A stretch of DNA of 64,000 nucleotides from an uncultured Collinsella sp. GTDB lineage: Bacteria; Actinomycetota; Coriobacteriia; Coriobacteriales; Coriobacteriaceae. Position numbers and translations under genes: made by a program. The stretch lies in NCBI GenBank assembly GCA_900766165.1, contig CAAFUK010000065.1:1-64000 (forward strand), given 5' to 3'. Shown piece after piece: positions 38,801 to 45,305 of the stretch. The notes below the pieces were generated by a model. The model made no database searches. It saw only the letters and a program-made list of their open reading frames with translations, and was not told the origin of the DNA. Numbering within the stretch: position 1 is the first letter of the stretch; the number at the start of each line of letters is the position of its first letter.

Positions 38801-41800
38801 AAGCGCGCGCCCGGTCAGGAACTTGGTCGCCTTGACCTGGTCGGTGACGCTGGACTCAGTGGGGGTCAGATTGTAGGAATTCTTGAACTCGGCAGCCTTG
38901 GCATCCTTCAGGACATGCTCGGCCTTGAGCGTGCCGTCGCCCTCATCGGTGATGGTGGTCACGATGGTGTAAGTCTTGCCGTCGTAGGCGATGCCCTTGC
39001 TGGTGGTTCCGCCGTTGACTTCGCGCAGTGTGTAGGTATGCGTTCCGGCCTTGTCATACTTGACGGTGCCCATCGTGATGTTACCGCTGGCGTCGTTGGT
39101 GCCGGTGGCGACGACCTTGTCGCCCTCGACAAGCTCGAAGGAGAACTCGCCGGCGGCAAGCTTGCGCCCGGTCAGGGACTTGGTCGCGGTGATCTGGTCG
39201 GTGACGCTGGAGCTCTTGGGCGTCACGGTGTAGGAGTTCTTGAACTCAATCTTCTTGACGTCCTCGGCGCCCTTCAGCTTATGCGTGGCCACAAGCTGGC
39301 CCTTGCCATTGTCGGCGATGGTCGTCACGACGGTATAGACGGTTTTGTCATAGGCGATGCCGCCGGCATTGCCCTTGACCTCGCGCAGCGTATAGATGTG
39401 CTGACCGATCTCGGTGTACTTGATGGCGCTGAACGCAACGTTGCCGTTGGCATCATTCTTAACGGTTTCGACAACCGACGCGTCCTCGCCCTCACCCTCA
39501 ACGAGCTCAAAGGAGAACTCATTGTCCTGGAGCTTATGGCCGGTCAGGACCTTGGTAACTGTAATCTGATCGGTGACGCTCGACTCAGCGGGATTGGCGG
39601 TATAGGTGTTCTTGAACTCGACCTCGCCCGAGGTCTTCTTCACAGAAGCCTCGAGCTTTCCCTTTGCGTTGGGTGTCACCGTTACGGTGAACTCTGCAAC
39701 GTTCTTGCTGTAGGCGATGCCGTCGACCGTGGTCCCGGCATGCTTCTCGCTAACCTTGTAGACATACGTGCCCGGCTTGTCATAGGCAATCTCGCCAAAG
39801 CTAATGTCCGCATGGCCCTTGGTTGCAAACGCAGTCGTGGACCTGGGCATCGGGGCGTTGTCCTCGGACGTCAGGCCAAACTCAAACTTGTCCTCATCCG
39901 TCCAGTCGCGGCCCTCGAGCACCTTGGTCAGACCAAAGTCGGCAGTTGTCAACGTTGTCGGCGTGGTATTGAGCGTAAAGCTAATCTTGCCGTTATTGCC
40001 CAGGTAGACATTGACCTTCGTCGCACCAGAAACAACCTTCGTGTTGTTCCACTGGGGATTGATCACGTCGCGTGCGGTGTCCGTCGGGTTTCCGCCCACA
40101 CGCTCCTTGGTGGTGTGAAGCTGGTTGATAAAGGCGAGGCGCGCGGTGTCAGCCTTAATCGACCAGTGATCGCCATCCTTTACCAAAGCACCTTCACAGT
40201 TTTCGAGCTCGCTTCCCTTAACCGGGATCGAAACGGAATCATCGTACGGCGCGCCCGACGAGTTCTGCGCCATAAACTCATCTTTGTACCAATAGGTCTT
40301 AGAGCCCGAAGGCTTTTCCGTTGCGAGCTTGGTGCAAGCCGCGTCTGTGTAGACGGGCGTTAGCTTTTGGAAGTAGTAGTAGCTGTTCGTAGCAGCAGGC
40401 TCAAAGCTTGCGACCGTATCGCCCGCATCGTCGCCGGTCCACTTGTTGGCGCAGAAGCTAACGGTATTGGAATCGGCGTCCTTGTGCTCATTGATGTAAT
40501 CCTGCAGTCCCGGTACGTTATTGGGAGTAAACAGGTTTTTGCGTGCAATAGCCTTTACGCTCGATGCATACGCAACGCGGATAGGCGAGATGGCATCCGT
40601 GGAGTCAACCACAAACGTGCCCGCAGACTCGTCAACGGTAAAACGGCGCAGCGGAATGAGCGATGCGGGGACCTTGACCGTCACGATGTCGCCGCGCTGC
40701 GGATTGTTCTCGTCCGCGCAATCAACCGTAATTACGAGATGGGCGAGCTCGCCATCAAACGTATAGGTATCGATATTGCCATCGGTCGACTTGGTGGCGG
40801 CCCCATAGGTCTTGCCGTTGTACTCGGCACCGGTAAAGCTATCGACCTGCATAAAGGCGCCCAGCTCGTCCTCGAATGTGATGTAGCCGGAACCGTTGGG
40901 ATTGTTGCCCTCGACCTTGGTCGGGAAACCCTTGCCCGACGTAATGGCACTCGAGATGTCCTTAAAGACCTGATCAAGCTCGGCGGCGTTGGTCGCCGAC
41001 TTGTAGTAGCTAGCACCGGCAACGGGGTTGCCGAAATTGACATTCCACTTCTCAGTTCCAAAAAAGCCATGGCTTACGGACGATGTGGCATCCGGATAGT
41101 TACTCGACACGGCATGCATGAATTTATTCTCGTTGCTCGTGCGGCTGCTTGTTGGATCGTCGCCCGGCTTCGCACCGTTGAAGATACCGATGGTATAAAT
41201 GGTCGCCCCGCCACTCTTTATGGTCTTGGCGATATTGATGGCATCCTTAGTAACCTCGGCCTCAAAACCATTAGAACTCGTAGGAGAGCCATCGGTGAAG
41301 AACACAACGATCTTCTGGGCGTCTTCACGACCAGCAATGCCCTTGGCCAGGTCCATGCCATAGTCGGCACGAGTAGAGCCAGCAGGCTCGATTAAATTAA
41401 CCGTGTTCTTGAGGCTCTTTGCGCCCCCATCCTTGCAGACCGTGAGGCCCAACATGGTCTGGGAGTAGTTGTAGGTGTTGCCGTCGTCGCGATAGGTATC
41501 ATTACCAACCTTATCGCTCTTCTTGCCCGCAAACTTTACGATGGCAACCTGGTGCTGCTTGCTCGCGTCCTTAACGTTCTTGTTTTGCTCGGCAATGGTG
41601 TCGATAAAGTGGCTGGCAGCATTCTTGAGCGCAACGATACGCTTAGGGGACCCTTTACCACCCATAGGATCATCCATTGAGCCAGAGGCATCGAGCACCA
41701 TCACGATGTCGAGCGGCTTGGAAACCAGCGACGTCGTATCGGATGTCGAAGACATCGCCGAAAGCGTAGTCAAAAAGTCCGATTTCCCGTCATCGATTGC

Positions 41801-42046
41801 TTGGACCGTCTTATCCGTCCAAATTCGGCCGACGTTTTGCGTCGTGACCTTGCCGCCGTCATAGCCGCCCGCCCAGAACTTCCAATGGTTGCTGGTGTCG
41901 TGGTCGACTATCTTTGTCGCTTCCGGTCCGTCCATTCCTGTGCTGGACCTGGCGTTGGCCTCGGGCAGCATGGCAAATGCTGCAGCCGGCAATACCAGCA
42001 CTACGGCCAGTATCACCGCCAAGAGACCCCTCGTGTACTTACTCAT
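35801..42046 (-). CDS. Giant surface adhesin: vWA domain and isopeptide pilin repeats
   Basis: A 2081-residue secreted protein. A signal peptide (1-26) is followed by a von Willebrand A domain (about 110-380) with a full MIDAS (DASGSMD 119-125, GSTRADYG, FTDGSPTS). From about residue 700 come eleven Spy0128/FctA-type repeats of about 110 residues. Each has Lys near the start (TKSLTGR), Glu in YTLREV and Asn in the closing FKNSY, the triad that forms self-catalysed isopeptide bonds. An acidic D/E/A tract (about 2030-2070) ends in out-of-frame residues. The anchor is encoded in the next frame. ATG 42046 follows AAGGGAGA. The role is host or matrix adhesion, as a pilus-tip or stalk protein. Confidence 0.9.
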   Translation of the reverse strand: MSKYTRGLLAVILAVVLVLPAAAFAMLPEANARSSTGMDGPEATKIVDHDTSNHWKFWAGGYDGGKVTTQNVGRIWTDKTVQAIDDGKSDFLTTLSAMSSTSDTTSLVSKPLDIVMVLDASGSMDDPMGGKGSPKRIVALKNAASHFIDTIAEQNKNVKDASKQHQVAIVKFAGKKSDKVGNDTYRDDGNTYNYSQTMLGLTVCKDGGAKSLKNTVNLIEPAGSTRADYGMDLAKGIAGREDAQKIVVFFTDGSPTSSNGFEAEVTKDAINIAKTIKSGGATIYTIGIFNGAKPGDDPTSSRTSNENKFMHAVSSNYPDATSSVSHGFFGTEKWNVNFGNPVAGASYYKSATNAAELDQVFKDISSAITSGKGFPTKVEGNNPNGSGYITFEDELGAFMQVDSFTGAEYNGKTYGAATKSTDGNIDTYTFDGELAHLVITVDCADENNPQRGDIVTVKVPASLIPLRRFTVDESAGTFVVDSTDAISPIRVAYASSVKAIARKNLFTPNNVPGLQDYINEHKDADSNTVSFCANKWTGDDAGDTVASFEPAATNSYYYFQKLTPVYTDAACTKLATEKPSGSKTYWYKDEFMAQNSSGAPYDDSVSIPVKGSELENCEGALVKDGDHWSIKADTARLAFINQLHTTKERVGGNPTDTARDVINPQWNNTKVVSGATKVNVYLGNNGKISFTLNTTPTTLTTADFGLTKVLEGRDWTDEDKFEFGLTSEDNAPMPRSTTAFATKGHADISFGEIAYDKPGTYVYKVSEKHAGTTVDGIAYSKNVAEFTVTVTPNAKGKLEASVKKTSGEVEFKNTYTANPAESSVTDQITVTKVLTGHKLQDNEFSFELVEGEGEDASVVETVKNDANGNVAFSAIKYTEIGQHIYTLREVKGNAGGIAYDKTVYTVVTTIADNGKGQLVATHKLKGAEDVKKIEFKNSYTVTPKSSSVTDQITATKSLTGRKLAAGEFSFELVEGDKVVATGTNDASGNITMGTVKYDKAGTHTYTLREVNGGTTSKGIAYDGKTYTIVTTITDEGDGTLKAEHVLKDAKAAEFKNSYNLTPTESSVTDQVKATKFLTGRALAAGEFSFELVEGDKVVATGKNAADGTVVMDKITYDKPGKHTYTLREVRGNVGGITYDAATYTIETVVKDNGDGTLGVEHKLKGADEAKFTNSYEPGSKSSSVTDQITAIKSLDGRDLKAGEFRFELVEGNNVVATGTNNADGKIVMDSVTYTAAGEHTYMLRETKAGATENGITYSTSEYTIVTIVKDNGDGALSVEHKLQNADEAIFENTYTVAPKSSSVTDQITATKFLTGRDLKEGEFSFELVEGNDVVATGKNDARGKITMSPIEYTAAGKHTYTLREVPGDAGNGITYDGKTYTIETTVTDNGKGELVVKHELNGADEAKFNNSYKPNPGEFSVTDQITATKSLTGRDLKEGEFSFELVEGDKVVATGTNDASGNITMGAVKYTEAGKHTYTLREVKGGTTSKGITYSDAKYTIETTITDNGDGTLKAEHVLKDLTAATFKNTYSVTPTDADLDFGLSKAVDGRAWTDSDEFSFTITAAEGTPLPDPATVTVSKKDAKDGIAAINFGKIRYTAAGTYKYEIRENAGNAAGMTYDGHVATAEVTVTENGEGVLTANVTKKESGRFTNTYRTELDYAAAGGLKLSKSLSGRPMTEGQFTFTVKPADEASANALGLLPGANNFQSPATAEATVGLIDILAGHEVKFTQADAGKTFKYTVAEKNDGKPGYTYDNAERTVTIVIADDGAGTLTATTTVSGGPEGTHTTVHKSGENKVESALVPFHNSYSATTNTPGGTAAQVVATKTLTGRPMADGEFWFGIAYQGELVAYENLKPNIGGHVSFDTLRYDTKMLANLEAAGLAYRTDKDGKLAWTINYTAYEDLFGLPNGVSATTWSFGFKVIVVDNGDGTLTATVDYGGVEPLFENVYGAEAVDAALTGIKKLQAAEGLTPADITGKFTFTVTADESGAPMPERTTATNDAAGNVDFGKIHFTLEDLNRALGVTDDATDKAEADEADEAEADEAEAEEADTDANADEPSDEPEPAAPPLRARTPLLTR
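37470..39600 (-). repeat. Tandem direct repeats inside the adhesin gene
   Basis: Six near-identical units of about 345-365 bp encode the SSVTDQITATKSLTGR-type repeats. The recurring GTCGCGGTGATCTGGTCGGT block occurs at about 37760, 38115, 38470, 38830, 39180 and 39550. Such repeats can expand or contract by recombination and are prone to mis-assembly from short reads. Confidence 0.85.
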
Positions 42047-42223
42047 CGCGTCTCCCTTCTCGCGGGCTCAGACCTTGCATCAGCCTAAAGTTACGGAATG
42101 AGACACAATTAGGGCAGGTGACACATGTTCCAGATTCTGTTTTGGGCGTGAGACAAATGTCTCACCAAAGTTGAGACACGAGCGTTTTCGCAGGAAAATA
42201 GGTGCGACTCAGAGCCATCGGGC

Positions 42224-42260
42224 CAAAATGATCCGTTTTCCTCCGTCCCCGGGGGCTCAA
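42224..42260. repeat. Type C motif, copy C2
   Basis: AAAATGATCCGTTTTCCTCC followed by GTCCCCGGGGG, in the same orientation as C1 and 29 bases from the type A unit A2. The rest of 42047-42223 is the adhesin promoter region, with no clear promoter visible to me. Confidence 0.8.
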
Positions 42261-42288
42261 GGGCTGGCACCGATATGGCGCCATTTCA

Positions 42289-42438
42289 AAACTATGCCGG
42301 ATTACGGGGCTAAGCTCGGAGACCTCATCCATACCCCCTATTTTTGAAAAACAGCAAGCGATCTACCTGCGGTTTTGTTTTTGCGATTTTCCGTATGGTC
42401 GGAGGTTCGCTATCCAGCCCCGTAATCCGGCATAGTTT
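42289..42438. repeat. Type A fold-back repeat, copy A2
   Basis: A 150-bp unit with perfect 23-bp arms at 42289-42311 and 42416-42438. Compared with A1, the left arm has GGATTACG in place of GGTTTACG and the right arm has CGTAATCC in place of CGTAAACC, so pairing is kept. The centre again contains CTACCTGCGG. Confidence 0.88.
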
Positions 42439-42471
42439 TGTTCGCGACGGCACAGCCGCGCGTTTAAGCGC

Positions 42472-42505
42472 GGGGCCGGTGGGGCATTTTTGCCCCGCCG
42501 GCCCC
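42472..42505 (-). terminator. Terminator-like hairpin after the Ech operon
   Basis: A 15-bp stem around a TTTT loop: GGGGCCGGTGGGGCA against TGCCCCGCCGGCCCC (one mismatch), 33 bases past the last ech gene. It has the same style as the hairpin at 34718. Confidence 0.75.
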
Positions 42506-42537
42506 CATTCCAGCGCAATGCCAGCCCCATTCCAGAG

Positions 42538-42879
42538 CTACTCCGGTTTGGTTTCTACCGTGGGAGTCTTGTCCGCCGCGACTGGAGTGCGCGCGGTGTC
42601 CATAGTCAGGCAGCGCTTGGGGCAGCTCTCGATGCACTCGCCGCACACGACGCAGGCGTACGGATCAATCGACCACGTTCCACCCTTGCGATCGACCGCG
42701 AGCGCGCCCGCCGGGCAGCGGCGCGCGCACATGCCGCAGCAAATGCACACGTCCATGTCGTTAACGATGTGCCCGCGCAGGCGCTCGGGCGCCGTCAGCT
42801 TCTCCTGCGGATAGCACACCGTGACCGGCTGCTTGACCATAGAGCCCAAGGCCGTCTTGGCAAATGTCAGCAAACTCAT
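42538..42879 (-). CDS. echF: Ech hydrogenase ferredoxin-like subunit (EchF)
   Basis: A 113-residue polyferredoxin with two [4Fe-4S] motifs, CICCGMCARRCP and CVVCGECIESCP. It corresponds to EchF/NuoI, which passes electrons between ferredoxin and the small hydrogenase subunit. It is the last gene of the ech operon, eight bases after echE. The C-terminal 25 residues are an extra Thr/Pro-rich tail. Confidence 0.9.
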   Translation of the reverse strand: MSLLTFAKTALGSMVKQPVTVCYPQEKLTAPERLRGHIVNDMDVCICCGMCARRCPAGALAVDRKGGTWSIDPYACVVCGECIESCPKRCLTMDTARTPVAADKTPTVETKPE

Positions 42880-42886
42880 GCCGTGC

Positions 42887-43975
42887 CTACCTTTCCGTGC
42901 AGCTAATGCAGGGGTCGATGGTCAGGATAATCATGGGCACGTTGGCAAGGAGCACGCCCTGCAGCGCATGCGTCAGACCCGCCAGGTTTTGCGACGTCGG
43001 CGTGCGCACGCGGAAACGGTCCAGATTCTTGGTGCCGTTGCCGCGCACATAGTAATACGCCTCGCCACGCGGCTGCTCAATTACAACCTCGCCGCGCGCG
43101 CCGTCGGCCGGCGTAAGCTTGGTGCGCCCGCCGATACCGTCGTGCGGGATCTTGCCCACCAGCTCTTTGATGATGTCCATGGTCTGCGTGACCTCGGCGC
43201 AACGAACCTGGCAGCGGGCATAGCAGTCGCCGTCGGTAGCAACGATGGGCTCAAACGCGGCCAAGTCCGCATAGGCGCCGTCACCGAACATGCGCACGTC
43301 GTAATCCACGCCCGAGGCGCGCCCAAACGGACCGACCATCGAAAGCTCCAGCGCGTCTTTCTTGCTAATCACGCCCACGCCATGCAGGCGCTCGCCGCAG
43401 CTGTTGTCGTCCAAAAACGTATGCACCAGGGCCTCGTAGTCAGGACGCATGGCATCGAGCGTCTGGACAATGCCCGCCAGCTCGGAGTCCTCGATATCGT
43501 GCTTAAGGCCGCCGATCTCGTTAATCGACAGAATCACGCGCCCGCCGCAAGTGCTCTCAAAAATCTTGAGTATCTGCTCGCGCAGGGTCCATGACCGATA
43601 GAACAGCGCCTCGAAGCCAAAGGCGTCGGCGAGCAGGCCCAGCCACAGCAGGTGCGAGTGAATGCGCGAAAGCTCATGCAAAATGGTGCGGATATACTGC
43701 ACGCGGCCGGGCACCTCGATGTCGAGCATGCGCTCGCAGGCGCTGGCATAGCCGTAGCTGTGGCCCACGGCGCAGATGCCGCAGATGCGCTCGGCGATGT
43801 AGCCAAACTGGTGCATGTCGCGCTTTTCGGTGAGCTTCTCGAGTCCGCGGTGCACAAAGCCGATCTGCGGAATTGCCTCGAGAACGCGGTCGTCCTCGAT
43901 CACCAGGTCCAAATGAAGCGGCTCGGGCAGCACCGGGTGCTGCGGGCCAAACGGAATAACGGAGCGATGTGCCAT
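42887..43975 (-). CDS. echE: Ech [NiFe] hydrogenase large subunit (EchE)
   Basis: A 362-residue catalytic subunit. Both nickel-binding motifs are intact: RICGICAVGH near the N-terminus and DPCISCTER at the very C-terminus. All four NiFe cysteines are therefore present, which separates it from complex I NuoD. The protein stops directly after the last motif, so no C-terminal peptide remains for a maturation protease to cut. The enzyme reduces protons with ferredoxin electrons at the membrane. Maturation genes (hyp) are not in this window. Confidence 0.94.
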   Translation of the reverse strand: MAHRSVIPFGPQHPVLPEPLHLDLVIEDDRVLEAIPQIGFVHRGLEKLTEKRDMHQFGYIAERICGICAVGHSYGYASACERMLDIEVPGRVQYIRTILHELSRIHSHLLWLGLLADAFGFEALFYRSWTLREQILKIFESTCGGRVILSINEIGGLKHDIEDSELAGIVQTLDAMRPDYEALVHTFLDDNSCGERLHGVGVISKKDALELSMVGPFGRASGVDYDVRMFGDGAYADLAAFEPIVATDGDCYARCQVRCAEVTQTMDIIKELVGKIPHDGIGGRTKLTPADGARGEVVIEQPRGEAYYYVRGNGTKNLDRFRVRTPTSQNLAGLTHALQGVLLANVPMIILTIDPCISCTER

Positions 43976-43980
43976 GGACC

Positions 43981-44679
43981 TTACGCCTCCTTTTTCTGCT
44001 TGTCGCGGGCGGCCTTGGCGGCAAGCACCGCGCGGACCTTGGCTGCTTTCTCGGGATCCATGGCAGCGAGCTTTGCCTCCATCTCGGCAGCCTTGAGCGC
44101 GGCCTTGGCAGCGGCATCGTCATGCTGGGCATCGGAGCCGGCAGCCGCAGCGGGCTGAGCGACGGCAGCGCCCGCAGCGCCCTCCCCTGCAGCAGCCGCA
44201 GCGGCGGCCTTTTCGGCCGCGGCCTTGCGCGCCTTGGCCTCGGCGGCGGCACGGACCTTCATGGCCTTCTCGCGCGCGGCCTTCACCTCGGGCGTGATAA
44301 CGCTCATGGGCTCGGCCGTCGAGACCTGGTAGAAAAAGCCCTTAAAGTCGATCTGCATATCGGTGATGGCAAGGCCAAACAGGTCGTGTGCCTCGTTCTC
44401 AAACGGGAACACCGCCGGATAGTACGAGCTGATGGACGGGATCTCCTGGTACTGGTCGATACCCTCGACCACCAGATTCTCAATCGCATAGCTACCGTCC
44501 TGCGCAATGTGCTCCTGGGCGGCGCGGACGTTGATAAACGTATAGACCAGGCGATACGAACCGTCGTCTACGCAGCGCTCGGCGTGCATCTGCACAAAGC
44601 GCGCGCCGGCGCCCTTGAGCGCCTGCACATGCGACAGCAGCTCATCGATCCCGACGGTGGTATAGATTGCCTTTTGCAT
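43981..44679 (-). CDS. echD: Ech hydrogenase subunit D (NuoC-like) with Ala-rich tail
   Basis: A 232-residue protein. Residues 1-120 match EchD/NuoC (YPAVFPFENEAHDLFGLAI). Residues about 125-232 form a long Ala/Lys/Glu-rich tail that family members usually lack, probably helical or disordered. The start codon overlaps the echC stop by one base (TAATG). It is a structural subunit of the peripheral arm, next to the large subunit. Confidence 0.88.
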   Translation of the reverse strand: MQKAIYTTVGIDELLSHVQALKGAGARFVQMHAERCVDDGSYRLVYTFINVRAAQEHIAQDGSYAIENLVVEGIDQYQEIPSISSYYPAVFPFENEAHDLFGLAITDMQIDFKGFFYQVSTAEPMSVITPEVKAAREKAMKVRAAAEAKARKAAAEKAAAAAAAGEGAAGAAVAQPAAAAGSDAQHDDAAAKAALKAAEMEAKLAAMDPEKAAKVRAVLAAKAARDKQKKEA

Positions 44680-45293
44680 TACTCGGCCTCCTTTGCAGCG
44701 GCGGGCTCGTCGGACGTACCGCCAGCCGCGGCGGGCGCGCCGCCAGCCGCGGGCGCATCGTCAGCGCCATCCCCGGCCCCCGCAGCTGCCACAAACCCGT
44801 CCTCGCCCAGCTCAACGCCACCGTCCCAGGTAGCGGCGCCGCCCACAGTGAGCGGGTCGCCACCGGCGCGCATCACGGCCTCCTTCTGGTCCAGGATGCC
44901 GCACGCCTCCACGATGGCATCGATCACCGTCTCGGGGCGAATGGCGCACCCGGGCGCGTACACGTCCACGGGAATCGCGCGGTCCACGCCGCCGATCACG
45001 TTGTAGGCATCGCGGAACACGCCACCCGAGCACGCGCAGATGCCGCACGCCACCACGCACTTGGGCTCGAGCATCTGGTTGTAAATCTGACGCACGACGG
45101 GCAGGTTCTGGGCATTGACCGACCCCGTCACCAAAAAGATATCCGCATGCTTGGGGTTGCCGGTGTTGACCACGCCAAAGCGCTCCGCATCGAACAGCGG
45201 CGTGAGCGAGGCCAGCACCTCGATATCGCATCCGTTGCAGCTCGAGCCGTCGTAATGAATAACCCACGGCGAGCGCGACATTTTATGATCCAT
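44679..45293 (-). CDS. echC: Ech hydrogenase small subunit (EchC, NuoB-like)
   Basis: A 204-residue subunit that holds the proximal [4Fe-4S] cluster: SSCNGCD, ACGICACSGG and APGCAIRPE supply the four cysteines. Residues about 160-204 are an extra Ala/Gly/Asp-rich tail. The first ATG (MDHKMSRSPW) is used here; MSRSPW is possible. It pairs with EchE to form the hydrogenase module. Confidence 0.92.
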   Translation of the reverse strand: MDHKMSRSPWVIHYDGSSCNGCDIEVLASLTPLFDAERFGVVNTGNPKHADIFLVTGSVNAQNLPVVRQIYNQMLEPKCVVACGICACSGGVFRDAYNVIGGVDRAIPVDVYAPGCAIRPETVIDAIVEACGILDQKEAVMRAGGDPLTVGGAATWDGGVELGEDGFVAAAGAGDGADDAPAAGGAPAAAGGTSDEPAAAKEAE

Positions 45294-45305
45294 AGATGCC
45301 GCCTC

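Noticed and set aside
36458..40363. A 1301-codon open frame on the plus strand opposite the adhesin gene
   Set aside because: It mirrors the codon pattern of the repeat-rich adhesin on the other strand, has no family similarity or ribosome site, and is an antisense shadow.
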